From Prosopocoilus inquinatus (taxonomy: Eukaryota; Arthropoda; Insecta; Coleoptera; Lucanidae): DNA of 64,000 bases. The position numbers and the translations under genes were made by a program. Of the stretch, positions 37,590 through 51,200 are shown piece by piece (the stretch's first letter is position 1; every line of letters begins with the position of its first letter). Under the pieces are notes generated by a model. It was not told where the DNA came from, made no database searches, and worked only from the letters and a program-made list of their open reading frames with translations. Location: NCBI GenBank assembly GCA_036172665.1, contig CM069876.1, forward strand, positions 45,353,001 through 45,417,000, written 5' to 3'.

Positions 37590-39140
37590 ATAAATAAATT
37601 TACTTCGAACACTACAACAGTTGTACTGTCACATACTCATAGTTCATCGTAAGACAAAGAAACAAAAGAAAGAAAATGAAAAAAAAAAACGGAAATAAAT
37701 TACAGTAATCAAATACGTCCAACGCACGCATACGTATTGTGTTTTGCACAGACCATCTCCTATACCTTTTGCATTTAACATCAACAACAACAACAACAAT
37801 GAACATAAATTATATCACATGAAAACAGCAGCAGCAAACAGCGCGCGTTCCAAACCGAAACAGCGGCCTTCTATCTCCTTTCTTTATTTTTAGAAAAAAG
37901 GAAAAAAGAAAACAAAAAGAAAAGAAATGCCATTACAACCGTTCACCACGTTTCCCCAAATTAATTAACAAACAGTTCATAATTTACAACGTTGCCAAGT
38001 CTATACAATACGCAGACGCATTTGTATTGCGTAAGTTTGGTTGTCCTTCGCGTCGAAATAGATTTTTTTTGTGCTTTGCTTGGAAAAGGCGTAATGGCAG
38101 TTCATTTTTTTTCTCTCCTTCTTCTTCTTCCTTTCCTTGACCTTAATACTTACTTCTTCTAAGTTTTAACAATATCACAAATCGATAGGATTTCATAATC
38201 AACGCTGCGATAAAATCAGAAATTATTAATTAATTAATTAATTAAAAGCGAAAACCGAAAGGGAAGTAGACGGCGCCCTGTATGAAATCTTAACGACTTC
38301 TCCGACATAAAATCTTCTTCTTGCATTCTTAGCGTGCGTGTAATGACATAAAATAATTTTCTAATTCTTTTTCTTTTTTTCAACAAAAGGTTTCACGACG
38401 GAGTTTTTTTTTTGTTTATAAGTCATTGGAAGACGTTTCCTTTTTTTTCTTTGGAGAAAAAAAGAGAGACGGAGAGGGGAGGGGGAGGTTGTTCGAGACT
38501 GTTGTTGTTCTTTGGTATTGTGCTGCCACCTGACGGCGGAGGGACGACGCGATATTACTATTTTGTGTCATTACATTCGCCGAAATTGACAAAACAAACA
38601 CACAACTCCGATTGATGATGATCAACATCACTTTCTTTTACATAAAATTATAATATATTATAAACTTTACTATACAATAATAGTTGATATAATACAAAAC
38701 CTAACAATATAAATATATGTATATGTACATACAAAAATAGCAATAGAGATTCACCACGGTCAAGTCTACGTGAAGGTATTTATTTTATAATTAATTATCA
38801 TGACGAGGGAAGAAAAGGATGAAATTGAAATAATTGAGACCAACGCACAGAAAAAAAAAAAAAAAAATGAAGGGGTGAGTGTGTGGAGCGTTTCACCGAG
38901 TTGGTGGGGGAGGGGGCGGGAGATTTTGAACGAGAACAGGTGTATCACTCACTGTATAAAAAATTTCTTGAGATTGCAAATTCCCCTAGCAAAGTTTTAC
39001 AAATATATGTATGTATATGTACACCAAAATATAAGAACGAGACTTTGAAGTCGTAAGGCGTTAACAAGTACTTTATCACAATACACGTAGTAGTAGTAAA
39101 TTTGATTTAGTCCTAGCAGTATCCGCCGGAGGGCGCATCA
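37590..39140 (-). other. Probable SMS 3' UTR and flanking sequence
   Basis: Follows the SMS stop codon on the minus strand. It has no recognisable transposon and holds only short simple repeats (an AATT run near 38222, CAA/AAC runs near 37783, an A run near 38850). The ORFs here are low-complexity. The left limit is set by the end of the duplicated block at about 37585. Confidence 0.4.
38779..38784 (-). terminator. Candidate AATAAA poly(A) signal of the SMS gene
   Basis: TTTATT on the plus strand reads AATAAA on the minus strand, about 360 nt after the stop codon. It is the first canonical hexamer seen downstream. Others occur further on (near 37882), and the unique-looking stretch 37.6-39.1 kb could all be 3' UTR. 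Confidence 0.45.
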
Positions 39141-39293
39141 CTAACTCTCCCGGCTTTTGGCGAGGAACCTGCGGGGCCAAGGTAAGGGCCAGTCCGGCCA
39201 CTGTCTAGGAACCGGACCGCTCACGTTGCCCTCGAAGTACAGGAAAAATGTAAACCACCAACTCCTGCCCAGGTGGTTGTTTGGTGAATGTTG
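39141..39293 (-). CDS. SMS terminal coding exon 6 (C-terminal tail, stop TAG)
   Basis: Too short for a simple ORF scan; found by looking for the missing tail. Acceptor TTTATTTCAG|CAA in phase 0, which matches the phase-0 donor of exon 5. It encodes 50 residues including HLGRSWWFTFFLYFEGNV, SGPVPRQW and WPLPWPRRFLAKSRES, then TAG. Family members end with a similar W-W-F...YFE.NV.G.VPR....LPWP pattern. Confidence 0.92.
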   Translation of the reverse strand, partial: QHSPNNHLGRSWWFTFFLYFEGNVSGPVPRQWPDWPLPWPRRFLAKSRES

Positions 39294-42200
39294 CTGAAAT
39301 AAAATTACAATTTCATTTTTTTTTCCTGTTTAAATCACACAAAAAAAACTTCAGTCGTCTTTAAGATCCCTAATTTTTTTATTTATTTACATTTTGATGT
39401 TAAACTAAAAGCACCAAACATTAAGAAAAAGAAGGGCGACTTAATTTTTTTTTTCTGGGTGACTAATAGTTGTACAATTTTTACATTCTCTAGACAGAAA
39501 ACAAAAATTAGGCACCGAACAAATGTCAAGGTCAACACAACTGAACTAAATCTAACTGTATTACAACCATAGAATTTTTTTTTTAAATCTCAAAATCAAC
39601 TCAACCAAAGCAAAAAATACAAAAGTAAAATCGATGATCAACAATTTAAAAATTGAAGAAACTGAAAGTAAAAAAATAGAATAAGTCAATAAAATTGAAT
39701 AAAAAACTAATCACAAAAGAAATTTCAAGATCAATCCTATCCAATTGAACTCTAATATCGTTTTCAGTTTCAACTGACTACTCTAAAGCACCCTCAAGAG
39801 TTTTTCCGTAATTTTTTTTTAAAGATGATAAAAAATTAAAACTAAAAAATATTTAGGAATTTAAATTTGACGAAAATTGAAGCACAAAACAAATGTCAAG
39901 GTCAACCCCGACGGAATTTTAAAAATTGAAGAAATTAAAGACATTAAAAGTAAAGAGAAAATAAATAAAACTTAACAAAAACTAAGCACAAAACATATTT
40001 TAAGGTCAATTCAAACTAACTGAACTCAAACATCGTTTTCAGTTTCAATTGACTGCTTCAGAGCAAACTCAAGGTTTCTCCATCTTGTTTTAACCTAAAC
40101 AAATTCCAATGTCACCCAAACGGAACTCAACAAACCAGACGGCATTAAAAAAATAAAACTATAAAAATTAAAAGTAAAAAAAATAGAACAGAAAAAATAA
40201 AACTCCAGCGCTAAAAAGTTTTCAAGGTCAATCCGACCTAATTGAATTCAATGTAACTGCAAACAGAAATAAAAAAAAATGAAACTAAATGAAAAATAAA
40301 CTCAGCCATTCTCAAGCCCAACACAACTCAACTGCTCAACCCAAGGAAAAAATTTAAAAAGATAGAAAACCAATAGCGTTTTCCACTGGTCACACTTTCT
40401 TGCACTCAGTGCGCACTGATTGTATCTCCATCTCGGTTCAGCTTTATATAATAAAACAAGATAGAGATACACTCAGTGCACACTGGTGCAGCCAGCGAAA
40501 AACGCTATAAGATAAAAAATTAAAACTAAAGAAACATGCAATCTAAATCATTTTTCAAGGTCAACCTAACTTAACCTGCTAAAAAAAAAGTAAAATGATT
40601 AAAAAATTTAAACCCAACGGAAAGTAAACTAAGGGCTAACGCAACTCAATTCAACTCAACCTAACTAATACGTCCAACCTGAGAACAGAAAAATTCAAAC
40701 TAATTGAAAATCAAGTCAAAAATTAATTTCAACTCTATTCAAATAAAAAAATAAAATGAAAATAATAAAATTGGAAACCGGAAACTAAAAATGAAGGTCA
40801 AGTAATCTCAAGAACAACTCAATCCAACTGAATTCAGCCTAAACTACTAAATCCAAGCAATTTTTTTTTTAAATAAAGAAGTGAAACTAATACAAACTTA
40901 AACAAGAAAAAAATTAAAACTAAGCAAAGTGTAATTTCAAAACAACTTTCAAGGTCAACCCAACCGAACTCAACCCACGAAAATAAATTAAAATATTGGA
41001 AAGTAAATAATAATTCTGGCCAAATTAAAAGTTGGATATTAAAAAAAAATTAAAACTAAACAATAAATTAAGTTCGAGGCAGATTTCAATGTCTATTCGA
41101 TCTAACAGAAGTCAGCGTAATTCTGTTCAGCTCGAGAAAAAGAAAAAATACAAATTAAAGAAATTAAAAGTAAGAAAAATTGGAAAATAAATAAAAATTA
41201 AACTCAACCGCAAGAACAAACCAACCCAATTGAATTCAACCAAACTATTCCATCCAAGCAGAAAATTCAAAAAAAAAAGTTTAAAGTAAAACACAAAAAA
41301 GAATTAAAAATAAGCAAACGGTAATTTAAAAAACAATTTAACAAAATCAACCCAACCGAACTCATCAACCTAATTAACTACTTAATCCACGTAAAGAATG
41401 TAAAATAAATAAAAAATTGAAACTAAATATCAAAATAAATAAACTCTGGTTGTGTCAACCGAATTCAAATCAACCTAACTAGACCCAACCTTAGCAAGAC
41501 TCAAAAATTGAACAAAAATCAAGTCCGAAGCAGATTTCAAGGTCGACCCAACTGAACTCTACGTAACAGTATTCAACCTAAGTAAAAAAAAAAAAACAAA
41601 TTGAAAATATCAAAGTAAAGAAAAACTAAAATAAAAAATGAAACCAAATAAAAATTACGCCCAAAACAACTTTTAAAGTTAACCCAAAGACAAATCTAAT
41701 TCTATTGTATCCAAGCAAAAAGTTAAATAATTAAAAAATTAAAAGCAAACAAAGCCAACTGCCAAAAAACAACAAAAAAATTAATTATCTTATCAAATTC
41801 AACCTAACTCTGGCTGACCAGTGCAACCAGTCATTGTCTTTCTCGCGCTGTTCCTTTTTCGGAGATTCCAGCGACTCTAAATAGATAGCAGGCCGAATAT
41901 TTTTTCGGACATAACCTCAAAATACTTGCATTTCGTATGTCTAACCGACGTTTCTTTGCTCAGCTCTTAATTTCACCCTGCATTTTACGCAAGCCATAAT
42001 ATTAGCCTTGTTCAGATTCTCGCGAGGACAGATCTTAAAACCCTCAGAACCAAGCGCACTAAAAAAAATCGAAGTTGTTTCGTTGTGCGCATGCTCCTGG
42101 CGTTTCTGGATTGTTTTTGCGCAGGCTCAAACAAGCCCAATATCTTCCAAGGTCAACAGGTTAAAAACTGAAGAAATTATACTCACTTTAAGACTAGGAT

Positions 42201-45200
42201 TATTGGCTAACGTATGGTAAATCCAAAATATACGCGTCGTTATGTAATAGGCGATGAGGACATCGACGGTGTAATGCCCGTGCGAAAGCTGCACCATAAT
42301 AACCCCCACGGCAGCCAACAGCCAATACACCCAATGCAAAAGGTACAGTTTCTTTGGAGTATCTGAAAGGTAAACAAGGGATAAATTAGCTGATACGAGG
42401 GGGTGGGGGTGGGAGGGGTGAATCAACTTACATTCAGACATGAACAGGTACGAAAATACTAAGATGACGGTGTGCCCGCTGTAGATGAAGTCGCCGCAGT
42501 ACGTGTGCTTCCCGTTAACCGAGAGGCCGAACCCTGAGAAGAGCTGCACGATGCGTTTCGCCACCTCGAGGGGGGTGGTTTCGTTCGACTTTGGCGAACA
42601 GTAGTACGTCTTGCTTGCCACGGGCAGCACGGTGACGAACATTGTTATAGCTCGGTACACGTACAGGAGGGACAAGATTAAAAACAATCTTCTAAATACT
42701 ATGAATCTGAAAGAAGAAGAAAAATTAAAACAATAGAGTAAATCGTTTATTTCATAGATTTTTCAAAGCTCGTCGTAAAAAAGCGATTTGATTAGCCAGC
42801 CCCAAATTAGGCGCCACTTTTGTTTTGAGGCGATGATATTCAATTAACTCGCCCCACACGTCAGGCGCCAACTTTGTTTTGGTCATCGGCGGAGAGGATT
42901 GCAGGAGGAGACTGACGTGTTTCGTCGATTGTGAGTTACATTTTAGTTAGTTCGTTTCTTCCCACTGTTGGGCGCTGCTGAACAATCCTAACCTAATCGC
43001 GCTTGCGCAATGGCTTCATTTGTGTATCTTACGGACGGAATTTCGTGTATACCTTCGTACCTGTGCTTGTGAAATAACATCGCTATTAGAGTTGTGTTAA
43101 CGGAGACGATGATGATGTATTCCGAAACGTCTAACGCCCAGTCCTGGGCAGGCACGTTGTCTAGGATGACGTCCGGCAGAGGGCCGTACGTTTTTCGATC
43201 TGGAACTCTATCGTGGATTATCGACAGCGAGAGTAACGTCGTGAGAAAGCTGACCATCGTTACGAAAAACGCTGTGAAAAAGAAAACAGTCGAACTTGTA
43301 GAAAAAAAGACATTCATTATTATTATTTTTTTTTTTAATTTAAGACATCAATTTAATTCCTTTCTTTCAGTTTTAATTACGGGCTTAGAGTAATTGTCGG
43401 ATTTGAGGTTAGACGATTTCTTTTAATCATTTCGTAAACCTTTCCTTTTTCTTTTTTTCTTTTGGCTTTTCAATTGGCCTAAAGTTTGACGGAAATTTAT
43501 TTAAACTCGTTTAGGAGAAACGCATCGATAAAATTAAGCTCACCCCTCCTACCTTACACCTCACGCACGAATAAAGTAGAAAAATAAATCTGCTTCTAAA
43601 TTCCAAAAGAAGTTCTTTTCCTGACGAGAGGGGGAGGGGAGGGGGGACGGAGGGAGGAAAGGTCTACATCCGCGTATTTGTGTTATCAAGTAAAAAAATA
43701 TAAATAATTTTTATCGCTGTGTCTAATTAGCAAGGCCGAGACATAGATAGACAAATTGCCCTCCATTCTGTAGAGCGGACAACGCGCACACGCGCCTGCT
43801 AATACACAGCATTGTCCGCTCTATACATAGAACGGAGGGTAAGATAAGTGATAATTTCACAGGCGGATTTTGTAGGTATTATTAAGAAATAAACATTTCA
43901 AATATAAATTGACCCTCGAGGGCTTAGCAAAAGTTCAACAAAAGAATAAAACATTTGGAGAACGATGATGAGAAAAAAATTGCAGGACAATTATTAAAGT
44001 TGACGTAAATTTAAATGTATGCGATGTTTACGCGATGTTTACTAAAGTAGAGAATGAAGTAGAAAACAAAATAAAACAAAAATAATAATTTAATACGAGG
44101 GGAAAGCGGAACTCGAACCCGCATCGTCTAGTGTCATGCCAAGTCGCTCTAGTATTAAGCCAAGACGATTTTGCAATTCGAGTTTGTTAATCTAATATAA
44201 ACTAGAATTAAGTTATTATTAATATTCCAATATAGAAGATGTCAGTGCTGAATAATAATAATTTAATGCGAAGGGAAACATTAAATGAATTGATATTAGA
44301 TTTATTAACTCGAACTCGTCGGAGTCGTCATCATAGCCCAAAGGTAGAGTGGCTTGGCATGAAACCAGACGGCACGGGTTCGAGACCTGTTCATAGCAAG
44401 TCGTTTCTGCCTTATTTCGTTAGGGTTTCCTTTTTTTTTTAAATTTTTTAATTAACGCCAACACATCCTTTATATTTGAAAACGAAAAAATCTTCTGTCT
44501 TTTGTTTAATGAATAATTAAAAATTACGCAGCAAATTCAAATATAGAGAATGTTCTGCGGAAAATAAAAAACATCGTAAAACTGCAAGATGCAAGATCAA
44601 TTATTTTTTTAAACCTTTTGAGTCCTCTTTGATTTAGTTATTACGTTTTTAATATACCGTAACGATGAATACATCTGAAATTAAAAAAAAAAACTATTTG
44701 TTTCTTATATTATTTATTTATTATTGATTATTAGATATTTAAATAGTTGGTGATAAAAACCTTCTCTTCTTCTTTTAATTTATTTTGTTTATTTAATTAA
44801 AAGTTTTTTTTTTAATGTATTTTAAAAACGCTGCAAATACAATGAGCTTTCCCACAGTTAAACATTAAGTTATTTTAATTACTTCTCCTTTTTAATAAAA
44901 TTTTATTTTTTCATAGTTCATAGATTTTAGCTTGAACGAAGTCGATAGAATATGTAAAAAAAAGAAACAAAATAGGAAGAAGACAAATTAACAAACTAGG
45001 AAGGAAGTTAAAACAAAGAAGCAGAAACAAATAGTAATTCCGACGGTGAAACGAAATCGAAAAACTCAAAGAATCAAAATTAAGAGAATAAAAAAATAAG
45101 ATTAACGACCCCTAGCAATGAATAAGGATAAGATTATGTAAAAAAAAGACGGAAAAGATTAATAACAATTTAGTACGCCAAGAAGAAATAAAAATCGATA

Positions 45201-48200
45201 AAATAGGTAAATAAGAAAAAGTCGAAAAAAAATGAAAGATGGGATTAGGAATTTTGCAATAAGATCTGGGGATAGGTTTAGAAAAAAAACAGTTGTTTTT
45301 TAAATATATTTTATCCATGACATTGTTTAGTTTCTGTTTTTCTAACAATTATTTTTTTGTATTGTTAAAAAAATGTGATAGATGGGATTAGGATTTGCTC
45401 TATAAAATCCGGGAATAGGAAAAAAAATGAGAGTTTATTTTTAAATTTATTTTATCCATGACATTGTTTGTGTCTGTTTTTTACGAGTTATTATTATTAT
45501 TATTTTTTTGTATTTGGGTACAGTCAGAAAGTCCTTAATCTTCTGATTTTCACCGACTGAGACTCGTCGATATTCTTTTTTTAATTTCCTATTTTGTTTG
45601 TTGGATTATGTAATTCTGTATTCGACCGTCGTTTGTTTGAGTAAACTCTTTTGTTTTTGTTTTTTTTTTTCTTAATGACGTAAATAATTGGCAGGTTTTT
45701 GTTTTTTGTTAGTTTCTTGATTAAAAAACGATATTCTTTAATTTTTAAGATGTCCGTTCTAATTTGCAGCTGCACTTCTTTTGTTTTATGTCTTGCGTCA
45801 GCATGAAACTCATCTTTATAAATAACGAACAACACAATGGCCTGTTGCGAACAATGGATTTTACGCGGACGTTGCAACTTCCGCAAAACGGCCGTGCATA
45901 AAATTACCGAAGCATAAAAGTCACTTCGTTCAGGGTTGCCAACTTCGAGTAGATGCTGACCAGAAAAAAATAATTTCAAATAATTTTCGCTCGAAGAAAA
46001 ACACCGAGAAGATGAGATATATACACTAATATACAGGGTGCAGTAAGAGTGAAGCCCGTTCTTTTGAGATATTCGATGTAAAAAATTGAAAAAACTGAAA
46101 AAATTAAAAGAAAATAAAAATCTTCGTTAAAGTGTTATTCAAGACGGAAGAATACACAACGATTTTTGTTTAATTTTTGAAATAGTGAATTCTTGATCAT
46201 ATCTACTTACAATACAGAGTTATTTAAAATTAATTACCAGGGCCGGCGGAAGGCACCGGAGGGCGTCGCGACGATGCAAGAGAGGCGCAAAAATATTTTA
46301 ATTAAAAAAAGATTAAAGGCTGGCCCAAAATTCGATTCAACAAATAAACTCTTAAACTTATTTAACCGAAGCAAAAAATTAAAAACAAAAGACGATAAAA
46401 AAAATTAAATAAAAAGATTTCAAGTAGAGAAAAAAATTAGAAAAATATAAAATTGTCCACCCAATCCAATCAACCCAAGTGAGTTACAATCATTTCAATT
46501 CAACTCAAGCGAAAAATTAAAAAAAAGAGAAATATGTATTTAAAAATGTAACCTAAGCTAAAAAAATTTAAAATAAAAAATAAAAAAAAATAATAAAAAA
46601 AGGTTTAAAATGGACAAAAAAATTAATTGTCCAACCAATCCAACTCAACCTGAGAAATATTAAAAAAATTAAAAGTAAAAATAAATATGAAAATGAAGCT
46701 CAACAAACTCAACTCAACCTAATTGTACTCAGTTGAAGCAAAATATTTAAAATGCAAAAAATAAAAGTAAAACATGTAAAAAATTAAAAGAAACCGATTA
46801 AAGCGAAGTTCGACTATTGTCAAGGCCAACCAAACTCCACCCAACAAGTAAACTCGATTCTATTCAATTCAAGCAAAAAAGCAAAAGAATTAAAAATTGT
46901 AAAATTTGCGACACCAATCCAACATAATTGTATTCAATCTAACTCAAGGCTCAAGAAAAAAATTAAAACATATTAAAATGAACCTCAACAAATCTCAAGG
47001 TCAACTGAACTCATGTTGCACTAAATTCTACGAGTAAGAAACTTAGAATTAAAAAAAAAAATTAAAAGTAAAAAAAAATGTTATAATTTATACATGGATC
47101 AAAGTCGAGCTCAACAAATCTCAAGGTCAGTCCGAACCAACTGACATCAACTTAACTTCATCTAGTGCAAGTAAAATAATAGAAATTACAAGAAAAATTA
47201 AAAATTAATTAAAATGAAGTTCAAGGTTAAGGTCAATCCAATCCAACTGACATTAAGGCCCAGTTTTACAATGACGGTTTAACTTTGAGCCGAAGCTTAA
47301 ATCCTTCACAACAATTGTTGAAATAATCGTCGCTAAAGGTTTAAACCTCAGCTCAAAGTTGAGCTGCAATTGTAAAACTGGGCCTAAGCTAACTTCATTT
47401 AACACAAATAAAACTTAAAAATTGCAAGAGAAATTAAAAGTATAAAAATGGTTTAAAATTAAAATCAATTAGTGTGAAGCTTAACCAACTTAGTTCTATT
47501 CAACCCCCGGCAAAAATTAATTAAAAATAAAAATTAAAAAAGTCCGTTAAATGCCAAATTTAATTTTTCCGTACTTTAGAACTGTTAGTCACAAACAAAT
47601 GAAAATTAATTTGTCCGTTTTGGTCACCAGTTGCCATTGTAGAAAAGTAAGTAAGCCAAAGAGTTACCAAAAAAAGCAGCCCGTTTGGCGACGTTTGGCA
47701 ACATCGTCCGACTCTAAAATTTCGTAAGAAATTTATCTATGATGGTTATTTTTTGAGTTCAAAGTGCAAAAGCAAAAAATTTTCAAAATTAACTTTTTAA
47801 CACAAATTTTGGAAAAATATGGATATATTCAAACTAAAAAAAAAAACTGGCAACTATGGAATTACGATGCTTTTTCTGCATTCGATTTCATACTTCGTAA
47901 CAACTAATGTCCGCTTATAAAGAATGGCGGATACTATTTTTTGACACAACTGCATAATTTGATATTTTTTTTGGAAAAGGGGCGCCAATTACTGTTTTGC
48001 ATAAGCGCGCTGGCTACCCTTCCTCCGGCCCTGTTAGTTACATAGCTATTTGAACTCTTGTAAATGTTTATGTGGTCACTCCATTTTCAGTTTTCTTGAA
48101 CCAGCCGAAACTGTCAATTAAATATCAATTTTCGAATAACTCGTTATCGAAGCCAAATTGGAACTTTTATCATTCTTTCATTTCGATTTGTTTCAGTTTC

Positions 48201-51200
48201 CTACATCGAATCTCAAAAGGACGGGCGTTCCTCTTGACACACCCTGTATATTAACAATTTTTATAACGATAACTTCGGATCAAAATGACGTTGTCGGTAA
48301 CCCTAAACCAAACATTCCGTATTAAGTCGTTGGTAACAATCGAACGTTCGCGTTCGGGGCGTCATTCGATATTAATAACGGGCCTGGAATGTTCTACGCG
48401 GTGTTATTATTTATGTGGAACTGTTGCTCGTTCAATTGCATCGCATGATAAAAGGGCATTATCGTCATTTACTCTTTCGATGGCGCCAGCTGCTATAATT
48501 AGAATTGACTGCGTCCGGTAATGGCTTCTACATTTATTGTCTTTTTTTAATTTTAAGGGCGCCTCCACACCCGTGGGCATGTTCGTGGTCAAGTGTGAGG
48601 AATCACAACACAAAGCAATCGTCTGACGTCATTCGATATTATTATTATTATTGTCATTTGCTGTTTCATGTCAAGCTCAACGTTATTTATTGTCTTTAAC
48701 TCTTTCGATGGCGTGAGCTCCTATTATTAGAATTGGCTTCTATATTTACGGCTCCATACGTACAGGTATGGTCGTGGTCGTCGTCGGCATAACAAAAGCA
48801 TCCTCATTTGAAAAAAATGTCACGAGCCACAATATGAGCTGGTAAAATCTGATGGAATGTGAAAATAATTTTGATCAAAATGTCAAATATCAAAAACTTA
48901 TTTAATACGTGGTAATAAAACAGTGCTTGTTCAATGAGACCATTTAATACGAAAACGACAAAATGGGGACGAGGCAGAAATACCGGGAATATATTTATAT
49001 CTCACTTTAAGACATCGTCCTCGAATCCATTCACATATTTTTCTTTTGTTGATATCTCAAGAACGAAAACGAATTGACCTAAAGTGTACAAGGAGTTTCT
49101 TATTCGGAATCACCTCCAGAACACACAGCGTAAGTTTGTCGGTAACCTCAAGGAACACCCTGTATATAAATATTGCGTCGATAATTACGATACGAGAAAT
49201 AGATGTCTACTATGTTTAAGAGCCGTTACTTGTTTTTGCAAGGAGAGGTGAGACGGCATGCATAGTACTTAAAGAACAGCCTGTACGTCTTGTGAATCTT
49301 GCTGCAATCTTGTTAATAAATAAAACATATCAATGGGTGTTTACCAATGAGTGTCTTGCACTTTTCTTGAGGAAACCTGGGTTCTTCCCTGACGGGCGGT
49401 GGTAAGGGCATTTCGATTCTGATGTGCCCGTTGGGCGTTTCCGATTTGTGCAGTATGTTCTCTTCGTCTTCGTCGACGAAGTACTCCTTGTTCCTCTTCT
49501 CATTTTTGGTCGAGTTGGGCAACAGGGGTTGCCTCTGGTACAAGTCAGCTGGAACGAGAAAGAAAAACAAATAATGTAGAAAAACTTTCAAACATCGAAT
49601 TAAGGTGAATCGACAGCAAGCAGCTTTATTCGGAAAAGGAAAAAAAAAGATAGGCATGGTTAGGCAGCGGATGAAGCTAGGTTTTATTTAACGTCATCTA
49701 AACAATAACCCTGAATTAAAATTAATTTTATGGAATCTTGTAATATCTGATTTCGTATTTACTTATCCAAAAAATAACTTATTCAAGATAGACGGCCTAT
49801 TTTCGATATCAAAAACCTAAAGTTAGCCGCTCTTTAGTCATGACTCATGACTCGATTGTCTTTTGTCATCACTTGTGTCGATGGCCGTGTTTCTCGTTCC
49901 TTTATTTTAGATCAAGGTTGAAAAAAATTTTAAAATAGAAAAACAAAACAAAACACGATCGATAGGATTTCAAATTCGATGGTCATCTTTCGTTTTCGAC
50001 GTTTTATTTTTTTTCATTTCTTCGCACTGAAAAAGATTGGGAAATAAATGAAAGAACAAACGACGATAGGCACAGATTCAAGTCAAATCAAATTTCAAAT
50101 CGAGACGACGTCTTTTGTTTTTGTTTCCCTTGTTTTTCTGTCAAATTACCTCATAGCCTCTCTGTCTTGTACGTGTTTCAAGAAGAACAAAAAAAAACGA
50201 ACAGAAAGCCATTGACAGTGTCGATCATTTTAACGCATTTTCAAATAAAAGAAAAATGAACAAAGAACGATCGGCGCTGTTTTCAAATCTCAAGCGAGGT
50301 CTTTTGTCTTTGTTTCTCACCGTTTTTTTGTCGACCGGCTTTCGCTCAAATAATACAGAAAAATAAAATAAAATAAAAACAAAAATTCATTAGAAAAAGG
50401 GGAAAACAAACGAAAATTCAATTAGAAAACGGGAAAAACAAAAGACTAAATCAAATCATGTTGAATTTTAATTCGCAAAATTGAAAGAAAAAAAAAAACA
50501 AAACATAAACATTTTCAAAGGGGAGAAAAACAAAGGACGGACGATTAATTGATTGACTGACATTTCAAATAAAACTTGAAAATGGCCGGAAAAAGCTGAA
50601 AGAAAAACAAAATACGATCGACTCCGATTTCAAATTCGATCATCTGCGACGATCGTCTTTTGTTTTCGTTCTTCTTTTTTCAAATTCACTTCACCGTCTT
50701 TGGTTAATCCGAGATTCAATTCGAAAAAACAAAAGTTGGCCGACGTAATTTTCTTCTTATTGTTTCGCTTCGAATTCGTTTTCAACGGTCGAAAAATGAA
50801 AATGTTGAAGAAACAAAAGACGATCGATCTATTCGATTAGGATTTCGAATTTTCGGTTGAAAGAGAAGGCAAAAGACGATCGCTGCGACTTTCTTTCGTT
50901 TTTGTTTCTCTTTGACGATTGATTGATCGATCGAGATTTAAATTAAAATGAAATGAAAGTGGCCGGAAAAATCTGAAAAAAAAAAAAAAGACGATCATCG
51001 ACTCGGATATTTTCAAATTCGAACGTCATCTGCGACGATCGCTCTTTGTTTGTTGTTTTTCCTCTCTTCGCACCGAAAATGATCGAAAAATAACAACCTT
51101 GAAAAGAAAAAAAACAAAACAAAAACAAAAACAATTCGATCGTCATCTGCGGCGATCGTCTTTCGTTTTCGTTTTTCTTCTTCTTTTTTCAAATTTCTTC

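Noticed and set aside
42127..42186. Extension of SMS exon 5 past SLK into VSIISSVFNLLTLEDIGLV
   Set aside because: Replaced by the phase-0 splice to 39293, which supplies the conserved tail; the extension lacks it.
42363..42431. Read-through of the 69-bp stretch between exons 4 and 5 (ORF is open)
   Set aside because: Splicing restores MSEYTPKKL, matching homologues, whereas read-through adds KLIHPSHPHPLVSANLSLVY, which the family lacks; GT/AG borders are good.
46193..46408. 71-codon ORF across the left end of the hAT-like element
   Set aside because: Starts outside the element and runs through its TIR; composition is Lys-rich from A-rich repeat.
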